From WVZH01 sp034430895 (GTDB lineage Bacteria; Chloroflexota; Anaerolineae; Anaerolineales; E44-bin32): DNA of 64,000 bases. The stretch lies in contig DAOUDW010000034.1 of NCBI GenBank assembly GCA_034430895.1, forward strand, positions 1 through 64,000. The letters are read 5' to 3'. Positions 42,223 to 50,981 of the stretch are shown here, piece after piece. A program made the translations under genes and the position numbers. The notes beneath the pieces are model-generated. The model saw nothing but the letters and a program-made list of their open reading frames with translations, had not been told where the DNA came from and did no database searches. Positions within the stretch are counted from its first letter, which is position 1, and each line of letters begins with the position of its first letter.

Positions 42223-42944
42223 TCATCTCGTGGATCTTGGTTTCCAAACCACTCGATCGGAATAACTTGGCCGGTGATGTAGTGTGATTCATCCGAAGCG
42301 AGGAATACACACACCCCGATATGGTCTTCGGCTTTCAACATGCGGGATTTGTCTTCTTTGATTTGTACTCGGAAAGCGGTATCGACCTTGCCGGGCGCCA
42401 CCGCATTCACGCGGATGTTGTCTGCTTTGCCTTCTTCGGCGCAAGCTTTTGTAAATCCGATTTGTCCCCATTTGCTGGCGCAATACGCACTCAATAATTT
42501 ATATCCTTGCATGCCACCGAGTGAAGAGATGTTGATGATCGAGCCACCACCCGCATCACGCATCGGACGCCAGACGTGTTTGCTGCAGAGGAAGGTGCCG
42601 ATCAGATTTACAGCAATAATCGCTTCGAATGATGATTTCGTGATGCCCCACACCGGCCGCATGCCGCCAATGCCGGCATTGTTGACCAGGATGTCGATGC
42701 GGCCGAAAGTATCCAGGGTTTGTTTCACCATGGCTTTTACCTGGGATTCATCCGAAACGTCACATTCGATGGCCAACCCCTGTCGATCGTGTATACGAAT
42801 CTCTGCAGCCACGCTTTCGATTTGATCTTTCGTCCGCGCACAGACTACGACGTCAGCGCCCTGTGCTGCAAATTCAAGGGCGACGGCGTGGCCGATCCCG
42901 CGTCCACCTCCGGTGATGATGGCGATCTTGTCCGCTAGACGCAT
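42219..42944 (-). CDS. Short-chain dehydrogenase/reductase (SDR)
   Basis: A classical SDR: GGGRGIGHAV cofactor loop, NNAGIGG, SSLGG serine and YCASK with the catalytic Tyr and Lys. The basic residue placement (CARTKDQ after strand 2) suggests NADP(H). 241 residues. ATG 42944 is preceded by GAGGGAG; the frame extends upstream only by overlapping the tRNA-Sec gene region, so that is rejected. Substrate unknown. The isomerase-lipoprotein gene follows with overlap. Confidence 0.9.
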   Translation of the reverse strand: MRLADKIAIITGGGRGIGHAVALEFAAQGADVVVCARTKDQIESVAAEIRIHDRQGLAIECDVSDESQVKAMVKQTLDTFGRIDILVNNAGIGGMRPVWGITKSSFEAIIAVNLIGTFLCSKHVWRPMRDAGGGSIINISSLGGMQGYKLLSAYCASKWGQIGFTKACAEEGKADNIRVNAVAPGKVDTAFRVQIKEDKSRMLKAEDHIGVCVFLASDESHYITGQVIPIEWFGNQDPRDD

Positions 42945-43027
42945 GAATCGCTCCCTCGTGGAACCGGTACGATTGTAGCAGGATTTCACCTTTAAGGCGT
43001 CGTTCATGTTCTGGTTGGGTGTATCCC

Positions 43028-43056
43028 TTGCTACCGGGATGTCCATGCGGTATCCT
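43028..43056 (+). promoter_or_regulatory. Promoter of tRNA-Sec
   Basis: TTGCTA (43028-43033), 17-base spacer, TATCCT (43051-43056), about 12 bases before the tRNA. Confidence 0.5.
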
Positions 43057-43068
43057 TTGAAAACATTC

Positions 43069-43162
43069 GGGGGTGGTTGGGTCCCGGTGGGCTCCCCGGT
43101 CTTCAAAACCGGTGGCGGGTCGTTAAGCGGGCCGCGGTGGGTTCGACTCCCATCCACTCCCG
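43069..43162 (+). tRNA. selC: tRNA-Sec (anticodon TCA)
   Basis: An 8-bp acceptor stem, GGGGGTGG (43069-43076) with CCACTCCC (43154-43161), one G-T pair, is the hallmark of selenocysteine tRNA. The anticodon stem CCGGT/ACCGG closes the loop CTTCAAA, anticodon TCA. The long variable arm (about 20 bases) and the T arm GTGGG-TTCGACT-CCCAT complete a 94-nt molecule. CCA is not encoded. It implies that the genome decodes UGA as selenocysteine. Confidence 0.92.
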
Positions 43163-43184
43163 CCTTCTCGTTTCGAGGCGTCGT

Positions 43185-44399
43185 ATGGAAAAAGAATACT
43201 CAGAAGAGCAGATGGATATCGCCGAGATTTTGTTGCCCTTCGTTCGCAGGGTGATGAAGGTCGATGATGTTACTTCTGGTGGGAAGAAAGAAGGGTTCTC
43301 CGCGCGATTTCGTGGCCGCTTGGTGGTCGACTCACAGCTTGCCTACGATCAATTGGAACCCGAGTTCCGCAAAGCGGAATGCACGCTCTTTTTAGACGAA
43401 GAATCTGGACAGCACATCTTGCTTGCTGTTCCTGGATTAATTCAAACGAATCCTTCCAATCCGTGGATCAATCTGTTGATGTTCGTGCTGACCCTGGCCA
43501 GCGTCTTCTACGTCGGGGTGTTAAATGCAGCCAGTTACAACATATCCGAGGGAATGCACGGGCCGGAAATCATCCTGACGCAGGATTATCCACTTGCGAT
43601 CCTGTATGGCGCGAGCATCATGTCGATCTTACTCGCTCATGAGTTCGGACATTACCTGGCTGCCCGTTATCACAAGACAGCCGTCACCTTGCCGTATTTC
43701 ATTCCTTTCCCCACATCGTTGGGGACGATGGGTGCTTTCATTCGACTCAAGGAACCGCCGCGTAACAAGCGTGTGCTGTTGGACATTGGCCTGGCCGGTC
43801 CGATTGCGGGATTGGTCATCGCCATACCGGTATTGTTGATCGGCCTGTCGCTCTCCAATGTGGGTCAATTGCCCATGGCACCCAGTCAAACGGAAGTCTC
43901 CATGATGGAGGGGAATTCAGTTATATACCTGGCGGCGAAATACGTCGTGACCGGCGAATTCCTGCCCGCTCCGCTGGACTACGGCGGCATTCATCCACTC
44001 CTGTATTGGGCACGGTATGTTTTGATCGGTATGCCCTTGCCCTATGGCGGTCGTGATGTGATGCTCCACCCGATGGCCTGGGCAGGATGGGCCGGGCTGT
44101 TGGTTACGGCGCTGAATCTTATCCCTGCCGGCCAGCTCGATGGCGGCCATGTGGTCAACGTACTCTTCGGACGGCGGGCGATCAGGTTCTGGCCGTACAT
44201 CGTGACGGGGTTGTGTCTGATGGGAATCGTGTGGACGGGCTGGTTTATCTGGGCGGGTTTGATTTTCTTTCTTGGCCGGACGTATGCACGCCCGTATGAT
44301 TCGATCACGCCGTTGGATCAACGACGGAAAGCCCTCGCCATCTTCGGTTTGATTCTTTTTGTGCTGGTGTTTATTCCGATTCCACTGCAGATTATGTAG
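43185..44399 (+). CDS. Site-2 protease-type (M50) intramembrane metalloprotease
   Basis: A 404-residue polytopic protein with HEFGHYLAAR (zinc HExxH) and LNLIPAGQLDGGHV (the Asp ligand), the two M50 motifs, separated by the AGPIAGL loop. S2P enzymes cleave membrane-bound regulators. The start is ATG 43185, 22 bases after the tRNA-Sec 3' end; a longer frame to 43077 would run through the tRNA and is rejected. About six membrane segments. Confidence 0.9.
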   Translation: MEKEYSEEQMDIAEILLPFVRRVMKVDDVTSGGKKEGFSARFRGRLVVDSQLAYDQLEPEFRKAECTLFLDEESGQHILLAVPGLIQTNPSNPWINLLMFVLTLASVFYVGVLNAASYNISEGMHGPEIILTQDYPLAILYGASIMSILLAHEFGHYLAARYHKTAVTLPYFIPFPTSLGTMGAFIRLKEPPRNKRVLLDIGLAGPIAGLVIAIPVLLIGLSLSNVGQLPMAPSQTEVSMMEGNSVIYLAAKYVVTGEFLPAPLDYGGIHPLLYWARYVLIGMPLPYGGRDVMLHPMAWAGWAGLLVTALNLIPAGQLDGGHVVNVLFGRRAIRFWPYIVTGLCLMGIVWTGWFIWAGLIFFLGRTYARPYDSITPLDQRRKALAIFGLILFVLVFIPIPLQIM

Positions 44400-44436
44400 C
44401 TCGCCGCGGAATGACTTGTCTGGGAAAACGGGGATA

Positions 44437-45237
44437 TTAGATAGCTTCCAGCGTGCCGCGCCGCTTCGCTTGCGTTTCGAACCAACGGAACATCACGTAT
44501 CCCAGCACAATGTAAATCACCCCTAATAAGAACTCGTTTGCCAAGGCAGGGAGGACTTGCGTTAAGTTGCCGCCAGCGATGATGGTACGTGCTGCGGTGA
44601 TGCCGCGGGTGAGGGGTAGGTAATCGGAAATCATTCGCATCATAGATGGCAGGGAATCCAGGGGCACGTTTGCGCCGCTGAACAACAACAAGAGGAAATA
44701 GACGGTATTGTTGATGAAGAACGTATTGCGGGTGATCAGACTGAGGCATCCGAGCAGCAATCCCATCCCCGAGGTGCTGATGGTGGTGATCAGAATGGTG
44801 ACGATCAAGGCGAGGGGATCCGCCTGGGAAAGGTCTAAACCGAAGAGTAAAACGCCCCATCCAAATCCCAGGATGACACCCAGCATGCCGTCGAAAATAT
44901 GAAAGAAGGCGCGGCCCACGATCATTGCCATACGGTTGGCCGGGGTGCCAAATAAGTAGGGCAGGGTGCCCTCCCAACGGTCGCCGCCGATACTCATCGT
45001 AACGCCGAATATGCCGCTGAGAGCTGTCATTTGCACGGCGTTACCGATGACGAAGAAACTCGGATCACGGCTATTGGTGGCATACATGCCCAGGAAGGAG
45101 AAGAAAAGGATCTGGTTGAGAGGACCGAAAACCTTGGTTGCTACATATGTGGCCGGGCGAAGCCAGCGGAATAAGGCAATGTACGAGAGATAGGCGCCTT
45201 GAAAGAACAACCTGAGATTGAGCCGCAGCTTATTCAT
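44437..45237 (-). CDS. ABC-2 type transporter permease (second)
   Basis: A 266-residue protein with six membrane segments of the ABC-2 membrane type: GVTMSIGGDRWEGTLPYL is the amphipathic regulatory loop, followed by GVILGFGWGVLLFG and LLLLFSGANVPLDSLP. It pairs with the next permease and the ATPase upstream as a two-permease exporter. The substrate is not evident; relatives export drugs or polysaccharide precursors. It is the last gene of the minus-strand trio. Confidence 0.85.
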   Translation of the reverse strand: MNKLRLNLRLFFQGAYLSYIALFRWLRPATYVATKVFGPLNQILFFSFLGMYATNSRDPSFFVIGNAVQMTALSGIFGVTMSIGGDRWEGTLPYLFGTPANRMAMIVGRAFFHIFDGMLGVILGFGWGVLLFGLDLSQADPLALIVTILITTISTSGMGLLLGCLSLITRNTFFINNTVYFLLLLFSGANVPLDSLPSMMRMISDYLPLTRGITAARTIIAGGNLTQVLPALANEFLLGVIYIVLGYVMFRWFETQAKRRGTLEAI

Positions 45238-45291
45238 CGTGCCGCCCCCGAAACGAGATTTCGTGTAGCCAATAAAGACCCTGCAGTAGAT

Positions 45292-46092
45292 TCATTGCAG
45301 TCCCAGCGTAGCATCCTGGCGTACTTTCCGCAGCATGATCCGGAAAAGGGTGCGCGAGATGATCAGGCTGATCAGGCTGCAAACGACAAGCATCGCGATC
45401 GAAAAGACAATTTCGGATGTGTTTGTACCTCCGCTAGAAGCGTCATGCAGTGCACGTGCCGCCCAGTAGGGCGGGAGGATGTAACTGAAGGGTGTCGTCC
45501 AGCCCGGGAGTAAAGCTATCGGAAATAAAAATCCGCATAAGATATACACCGGGTATTCCAGGGCATTCTGCCAGCGCTGCACACTAGGGTTGAGCAAAAA
45601 AATGGGTGCGATAATCAATCCGAAACAAACGAAGGCAATTACTGTCATCCCCAGTGATACGATGAAGAGCAACGGGTGTTCGATGGTAACCTGGTAGCCA
45701 AAAACCCACGAGACGAAGGAATAGCAGACGAACATCGAGCCAAGAGATTGGCTGACGTTGGCGAGATTCTTTCCGAAAACGATGACCGGCATGGGCGTTG
45801 GGGTGGCGGCGAGCATCTCCAGCGTTCCGGTCCAACGCTCCTGGGTGATGCTGTTGCCGCTTTCAAAGAGCAGATTGGTCCACAGCCCGGTCATGCCGCT
45901 GCCCACGACGATGAATACGATGGTCTCACCTACCCGATCTCCGATCATCCACAATGCAAGGGTGGCAATGATCAAAGGTTGAATCAGTACGCCAAAAATG
46001 ATGAACATATCAAAGACGTTCTGGCGAAAGGTCATCAACGCCGCAGATTGGATGGCACGAAGATATTTCATCACCCGCCAGGTACGCATCAA
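45292..46092 (-). CDS. ABC-2 type transporter permease (first)
   Basis: A 266-residue permease with the same layout as its neighbour (ESGNSITQERWTGTLEMLA, six membrane segments). The two proteins are equally long, as expected for a heterodimeric membrane pair. It overlaps the ATPase gene by 4 bases. The gap of 54 bases to the second permease gene holds no obvious terminator. Confidence 0.85.
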   Translation of the reverse strand: MMRTWRVMKYLRAIQSAALMTFRQNVFDMFIIFGVLIQPLIIATLALWMIGDRVGETIVFIVVGSGMTGLWTNLLFESGNSITQERWTGTLEMLAATPTPMPVIVFGKNLANVSQSLGSMFVCYSFVSWVFGYQVTIEHPLLFIVSLGMTVIAFVCFGLIIAPIFLLNPSVQRWQNALEYPVYILCGFLFPIALLPGWTTPFSYILPPYWAARALHDASSGGTNTSEIVFSIAMLVVCSLISLIISRTLFRIMLRKVRQDATLGLQ

Positions 46093-47057
46093 GATTCTCC
46101 CACGAGCCGTACGTAGGCATCTTCGAGTGTAGGCTCGCGCACGACGACTTTGCCGACCCGCACACCATCCATGGCGGCGAGCAGTTCGGGTACGGCTTCC
46201 GATCCGCTCGGGGAATGGGCGAGAAGTAATTGTCTTTGGTCGTGATCCTCGACGTTGATCGTATCGATGAAAGGCAGTTGGCGCAGTTTGGCAAGCGTGT
46301 CCTCGGGTAATCCAAAGACTTCAATCTCGATCACGGAGAGATCGCTCACCAGGTGCTTGAGTCCCTCCGGTGTGTCCATCGCCACGATGCGGCCACGATC
46401 GATGACAGCGATTCGCTCGCACAATGCATCTGCTTCGAACATGTAGTGTGTGGTCAGCAGAATGGTTTTTTTCTCGGCCTGTAAATTGCGAATGACCTGT
46501 CGTAACTCACGAGCTCCAACGGGATCTAGGCCCATCGTGGGTTCGTCCAGGAAGAGCACTTCCGGATCGTGGAGCAGCGTGCGTGCGATATGCAAACGCT
46601 GCTTCATGCCGCGCGAGTACCCTTCGACGCGTTCCTGACCTCGATCTTCGAGTCCGACGAGATCGAGGAGATAGGGGATGCGTTTGTCGCTCACCTCCGG
46701 ATCGACGTGATACAGGCTGGCGAAGTAGCGCAGATTGTTGATTCCCGAGAGCCGCCAGTACAGGCCGCGTTCCCCGCCAAAGATGAAGCCGATACGTCCA
46801 CGAATGGCATCCGCTCGACGGACCACATCGTAGCCCAGTACGCGGGCTGAGCCTGCGGTGGGAATGAGCAGCGTGGTCAGCATTTTAACCGTGGTCGTTT
46901 TGCCCGCGCCGTTTGGCCCGAGCAGGCCGAACAGGCTACCTTGTGGTACGCTGAAGGATATGTCGTCTACTGCGATGACTTCTTTGGTCTTTCTGCGGAT
47001 GATACCGATTGTGGTCTTGAACACGCGGCGCAGATTGCGGATCTCGATCGCGTTCAC
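46089..47057 (-). CDS. ABC transporter ATP-binding protein
   Basis: A 322-residue ATPase of the DRI or drug-exporter group. Walker A GPNGAGKTT, signature YSRGMKQRL, Walker B VLFLDEPTMGLD and the switch His LTTHYMFEAD. A C-terminal extension of about 80 residues after the fold is common in this group. It energises the two permeases encoded downstream. Palindromes lie in the upstream region (47085-47117). Confidence 0.93.
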   Translation of the reverse strand: MNAIEIRNLRRVFKTTIGIIRRKTKEVIAVDDISFSVPQGSLFGLLGPNGAGKTTTVKMLTTLLIPTAGSARVLGYDVVRRADAIRGRIGFIFGGERGLYWRLSGINNLRYFASLYHVDPEVSDKRIPYLLDLVGLEDRGQERVEGYSRGMKQRLHIARTLLHDPEVLFLDEPTMGLDPVGARELRQVIRNLQAEKKTILLTTHYMFEADALCERIAVIDRGRIVAMDTPEGLKHLVSDLSVIEIEVFGLPEDTLAKLRQLPFIDTINVEDHDQRQLLLAHSPSGSEAVPELLAAMDGVRVGKVVVREPTLEDAYVRLVGES

Positions 47058-47084
47058 GTAAATCTCCCTAAATAGGCTTATAAA

Positions 47085-47117
47085 ATAACGATGTTGTTAT
47101 TGAGATCATTGTTCTCA
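47085..47117 (-). promoter_or_regulatory. Possible operator for the ABC exporter operon
   Basis: Two short inverted repeats in the AT-rich region before the ATPase gene: ATAAC-N6-GTTAT and TGAGA-N7-TCTCA. No regulator gene is adjacent, so this is only a candidate. Confidence 0.3.
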
Positions 47118-47232
47118 TTTTAACCACTATTTGTGAATATGCCTTCGATGAAGGTCGAATCGTAACAAGATCGAACGCATCTTAGCAAAACCATTTGGGC
47201 TGAAACACTTAGTCAGTCACATATGGAACGAT

Positions 47233-47661
47233 CTATAGTTGAGAAGTGCAATGGGGGCAGCGTGTCGCATTTAGCGGAATCGTCGAGAGACAGTGCGGGC
47301 ACTCCTTTGTTGTAGGTGCTTCTGTTTCTTCCGGCTTCTGGAGGCGGTTGGCCATTCGGATTACCAGGAAGATCGCTAATGCGACGATCAGGAAGTTGAT
47401 GATGGAGTTGATAAAGATTCCGTAATTGACTGTTGGCGCCCCGGCTGCCTGTGCATCAGCCAAACTGGAATAGGGAATGTCAGACAGATTCATGTAAAGT
47501 GAACTGAAGTCGACCTTACCAAGGAGGAGACCGATGGGTGGCATAAGGATATCGTTAACAAAGGATGTGATGATATCGCCAAAAGCACCTCCGATGATGA
47601 CGGCGACGGCCAAATCGAGAACGTTGCCTCGCATCAAAAAATTTCTAAATTCCTTCAACAT
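47233..47661 (-). CDS. mscL: Large-conductance mechanosensitive channel with C-terminal zinc ribbon
   Basis: The first helix (MLKEFRNFLMRGNVLDLAV, then GAFGDIITSFVNDILMPPIG) is the MscL gating helix. A periplasmic loop and a second helix (INFLIVALAIFLVI) follow. The 142-residue protein ends with two CPHC pairs, a zinc-ribbon tail. The channel opens under turgor stress. AGGAGGAATGTC precedes the ATG at 47661; a longer frame to 47877 is rejected because it covers a different reading frame. Confidence 0.92.
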   Translation of the reverse strand: MLKEFRNFLMRGNVLDLAVAVIIGGAFGDIITSFVNDILMPPIGLLLGKVDFSSLYMNLSDIPYSSLADAQAAGAPTVNYGIFINSIINFLIVALAIFLVIRMANRLQKPEETEAPTTKECPHCLSTIPLNATRCPHCTSQL

Positions 47662-47717
47662 GACATTCCTCCTGGATGGTAAAAGCTTCGTTATTTTTCC
47701 GTATGGGTTTGAAAAAT

Positions 47718-48020
47718 TCACTCGGTTTTTTGTCTCTTCATCAGAACGGTTTGTGATGACGCATCTTCGGTTTCTTCGTCCTCGATCCGCCACTTTGGAT
47801 TGACATCGCCGGCGAGATCGCCCAGGAATAGTGGTTCGATCAGCGAGAATAGACTGGCGAGTAGAGCGATAATTCACAGAATAACACCGCCGGATAAGCC
47901 GTTTAGAAATCCCTCCTTACCGGCAATCAGAAATCCGATCAATCCCAGGCCAGCCATCGCCGTAATGAATGAGAGCAAGGTGCTGCGGAAGATCGATTTG
48001 AGAAATGCTTTCCAATTCAT
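47718..48020 (-). pseudogene. 100-codon membrane protein frame interrupted by in-frame UGA
   Basis: From ATG 48020 a coherent two-helix membrane protein is encoded (MNWKAFLKSIFRST, then ITAMAGLGLIGFLIAG). An in-frame TGA at codon 49 (47876-47874) falls inside the second helix, after GGVIL. Reading on in frame gives IIALLASLFSLIEPLFLG and an acidic tail to TGA at 47720. Either it is a nonsense mutation (Trp to stop), a sequencing error, or a UGA decoded as selenocysteine. The tRNA-Sec gene is 5 kb away, but I see no clear SECIS hairpin directly downstream. Confidence 0.55.
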
Positions 48021-48186
48021 GTGATCGTTCCAATTATGTCGGTAAGTGAATTGTACAGGGTGGCAGATCCGTTATACGCGCGACAGAGCAGAGTATATCA
48101 TTTCCGTTTCTATACGATCAAAGGACCAGGCGATCCTTTAAATACAAAACTCACGGCTGCCATTGCCGCAAACCGCGAGTTGAAGG

Positions 48187-48261
48187 TCGGGGCGGCCGGA
48201 TTTGAACCGGCGACCTCACGGACCCGAACCGTGCGCTCTAGCCGGGCTGAGCCACGCCCCG
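48187..48261 (-). tRNA. tRNA-Pro (anticodon CGG)
   Basis: Minus strand: acceptor CGGGGCG/CGCCCCG, D arm GTGGCTCAGCCCGGC, anticodon stem CACGG/CCGTG closing the loop TTCGGGT (anticodon CGG), T arm with GGTTCAAATCC. The 3' CCA is not encoded (CCT). Confidence 0.95.
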
Positions 48262-48270
48262 ATTGGCTAT

Positions 48271-48299
48271 AGTGTATCGCTCTTTCGGGGGTAGGTCAA
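48271..48299 (-). promoter_or_regulatory. Promoter of tRNA-Pro
   Basis: TTGACC (48299-48294), 17-base spacer, TACACT (48276-48271) on the minus strand, 10 bases before the tRNA. Confidence 0.65.
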
Positions 48300-48346
48300 C
48301 GCAATCCAATATGATGGACTGGTAAATTGGGGGAATCATTGCTGTG

Positions 48347-49630
48347 TCAATCTGCGGTGAAAAGCCGGGCGGCGGTCATGTCTCGTGACGATTTAATCGG
48401 CAGCGCGAAGCAGAACAAACTGCCGGTCCCTTCTCGACTCTCGCACCATATCTCGCCATCATGCAATTCGACCATGCCGCGGGCAATCGATAGGCCCAGG
48501 CCCATGCCGCCATGTTTGCGGGTCAGGTGGGATTCAACCTGGTAGAAGCGGTCGAAGATCCGCTCGACATCGGCAGCGGGAATGCCGATCCCTGTGTCGA
48601 CCACGAATACTTTTACCTGATCGCCGGCGCGCTCCGCCTTGATCCCGACCTGGCCATTGGCGTCGGTAAAAATAACCGCATTCTGCACGATGTTGGTCAG
48701 GGCGACGTCGATTTTCTCGCGTTCGCCGCCGATGGTTAACGAGTCGCCGTCAGGGACGTCGTAACTGAGATGAATTTTCTTCGCCGCCGACACTTCTTTG
48801 AAACGGTTTGCCACTTCTTCCACGAGGGCGCTCATTGAGAACTCGGTATTGCGTATCCTGGAAAGTCCTTCTTCCTTTTGCGCGATGGCAGAGAGATCTT
48901 CGATAATCGATTTTAGCCGCATCGCACTGCGGATGATGACTTCCATTTGATCGCTGAGACCTTCACCGACGGTTTCCTTCAAGAAGGTCGCGTGGCCGAG
49001 GATCAATCCGAGAGGGGTTCGCAGTTCGTGCGAAGCGATGGCGATGAAATCCGATTTCATGCGATCCAGGTTGCGTATATTGGTATCTGATTCCTGCAAT
49101 TTGCGCTGTAAATTGGCGATGCTGACGGCAAGTGAAGTCTGAGCGCCGATGGTCTCTAGTATCGTCAGGTCATCTTCGGTATAATTGCTTCCGTCGTTCT
49201 TGTTGATCGTTTCCAGGACGCCAATTGCAGCTTGATCTACGGTCAATGGAACGGCCATGATCGAGTGAGTGTGGAAGTCGAGTCTCTGATCGATCTCTCG
49301 AAAGATGCGCGGATCGTCTTCCGCATCGTTGATAACGAGGGGAACTGCAGTGGAGAAGACACGGCCAGCAACACTTGCTTCAAGCGGGACACTTGTTTTG
49401 AGTAATTTTTGTCGCTTGTGGTTAGCAACGGCCTGGAAGCGAAGATCGCTCGAGGTGCGGTCGTAAAGTAAAATCGAAGCTTCCTGGCTGTTGGTCAAAT
49501 CACAGGCGATGACAGTGATCTTGCTTAGAATCGAAGAAAGATCGACCATCGATGCGATATTACGGCTCAACTCGAGCATACGTTTTGTAAACTGTTCACT
49601 ATGCTTAAGATCTGCTTTTTCGGGTAACAT
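48347..49630 (-). CDS. GAF-domain histidine kinase
   Basis: The soluble kinase has one GAF domain (about 25-170, ASMVDLSSILSKITVIAC), then HisKA with phosphoacceptor His in IASHELRTPLGL, and an HATPase with NIVQNAVIF, DTGIGIPAAD and GGMGLGLSIA. ATG 49630 is chosen because AAAGGA lies 9 bases upstream; the frame extends to 49666 without a ribosome site. No membrane segment, so it senses a cytoplasmic signal. No response regulator is adjacent, like the large kinase at 9.7-13.6 kb. Confidence 0.9.
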   Translation of the reverse strand: MLPEKADLKHSEQFTKRMLELSRNIASMVDLSSILSKITVIACDLTNSQEASILLYDRTSSDLRFQAVANHKRQKLLKTSVPLEASVAGRVFSTAVPLVINDAEDDPRIFREIDQRLDFHTHSIMAVPLTVDQAAIGVLETINKNDGSNYTEDDLTILETIGAQTSLAVSIANLQRKLQESDTNIRNLDRMKSDFIAIASHELRTPLGLILGHATFLKETVGEGLSDQMEVIIRSAMRLKSIIEDLSAIAQKEEGLSRIRNTEFSMSALVEEVANRFKEVSAAKKIHLSYDVPDGDSLTIGGEREKIDVALTNIVQNAVIFTDANGQVGIKAERAGDQVKVFVVDTGIGIPAADVERIFDRFYQVESHLTRKHGGMGLGLSIARGMVELHDGEIWCESREGTGSLFCFALPIKSSRDMTAARLFTAD

Positions 49631-49769
49631 CCGTTTGTTCCTTTCGATCTGCGCCGATTTTAGCACAGCCGACCAAATGAAAGAAATTACAGTTGGCTTA
49701 CGTTGGGAATGAACTTTTAATAATTACGCAGAAACAGGCATGAATAAATGCCTGACCAAGGAGGTAGGT

Positions 49770-50885
49770 ATGCCAGGCAGTAAGAAGGTTCGTGTTGCGA
49801 TCATCGGTATCGGTAATTGCGCCTCGGCTCTGGTGCAAGGAGTGCATTATTATCGCAACGCAAAAAAAACCGACCGGGTTCCCGGTATCATGCACGTAGA
49901 TCTTGGGGGATATCACATCCGGGACATCGAATTCACGGCCGCGTTCGACGTCGTCAAGAGCAAGGTTGGGTTGGATTTGAGCGAAGCGATACATGCGCAT
50001 CCCAACAACACGGTTCGCTTTTGCGACGTTCCGAACAAGGGGGTACCTGTCTCTCGTGGAATGACGCACGATGGGATCGGAAAATATCTGACCAAAGTCG
50101 TCGAGAAAGCGCCTGGCCCTACGGACGACATTGTCGGCATACTGAATAAAACCAAGACTGATGTCGTGGTAAGTTTCCTGCCAGTGGGATCTGAAATGGC
50201 GACCAAGTGGTACGTGGAGCAGGTCCTTGAAGCGGGGTGTGCTTTTGTTAATTGCGTGCCTGTTTTCATTGCAAGTTCGGATTACTGGGTAGGCCGGTTC
50301 GAAGAAAAGGGGCTTCCGCTCATCGGCGATGATATCAAGAGCCAGGTCGGGGCGACGATTACCCACCGGGTTTTGACCTCCCTCTTCAACGATCGCGGTG
50401 TACATATCGATCGAACTTACCAGTTGAACTTCGGGGGCAATATGGACTTTTACAACATGCTGGAACGCGAGCGCCTGGAGTCCAAGAAGATCTCCAAGAC
50501 AGGTGCAGTGACCAGTCTTCTTCCCTACGATATGCCCGAAGAAAATATCCACGTCGGACCAAGTGATTACGTGCCCTGGTTGACGGACCGCAAGTGGTGT
50601 CATATCCGCATGGAAGGGACGACGTTTGGGGATGTGCCTTTGAATCTCGAGTTGAAACTCGAAGTGTGGGATTCACCCAATTCCGCTGGTGTGGTGATTG
50701 ATGCCGTGCGCTGTGCGAAACTGGCTCTCGATCGAGGCTTGTCGGGCCCGATCCTGGCTCCGGCATCCTACTTTATGAAGACGCCGCCGAAGCAGTACAC
50801 CGATGATGTTGCCCGCCAGATGACGGAAGATTTCATACTTGGGGAATCCAAATCCACCGGTTCGAGTAAGAAATCTGCGGATTGA
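49770..50885 (+). CDS. ino1: Inositol-1-phosphate synthase
   Basis: Converts glucose 6-phosphate to inositol 1-phosphate with NAD. Visible: VRVAIIGIGNCASALVQG (Rossmann loop), FCDVPNKG, and LNFGGNMDFYNM with the lysine-rich KSKISKTG-type segment downstream. The 371-residue size is that of the short bacterial/archaeal form. AAGGAGGTAGGT precedes ATG 49770. It suggests inositol-containing lipids or solutes in this organism. It stands alone between promoters and the dehydrogenase gene. Confidence 0.92.
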   Translation: MPGSKKVRVAIIGIGNCASALVQGVHYYRNAKKTDRVPGIMHVDLGGYHIRDIEFTAAFDVVKSKVGLDLSEAIHAHPNNTVRFCDVPNKGVPVSRGMTHDGIGKYLTKVVEKAPGPTDDIVGILNKTKTDVVVSFLPVGSEMATKWYVEQVLEAGCAFVNCVPVFIASSDYWVGRFEEKGLPLIGDDIKSQVGATITHRVLTSLFNDRGVHIDRTYQLNFGGNMDFYNMLERERLESKKISKTGAVTSLLPYDMPEENIHVGPSDYVPWLTDRKWCHIRMEGTTFGDVPLNLELKLEVWDSPNSAGVVIDAVRCAKLALDRGLSGPILAPASYFMKTPPKQYTDDVARQMTEDFILGESKSTGSSKKSAD

Positions 50886-50981
50886 CGCACCAATTTTAAA
50901 GGTTCTTTCGCGTACTTCAACTCACTCCAGTCAATCCCGTGCTCGAAGCGGCGACTGGCTTCGAACGTGTTAAGGTGCCTT

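Noticed and set aside
42945..43157. Upstream extension of the SDR gene
   Set aside because: It would run antisense through tRNA-Sec. ATG 42944 has a good ribosome site and gives a typical SDR start.
43077..43184. Upstream extension of the M50 protease gene
   Set aside because: It would translate most of the tRNA-Sec gene. The ATG at 43185 just after the tRNA gives a normal N-terminus.
44318..44977. 219-codon minus-strand frame overlapping the second permease
   Set aside because: Shadow frame, His/Arg/Pro-rich, whereas the permease frame shows six clear membrane helices.
47662..47877. N-terminal extension of MscL
   Set aside because: The extension is not MscL-like, and another frame on the same strand (the UGA-interrupted ORF) covers this segment. 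MLKEFRNFLM with a strong ribosome site is the proper start.
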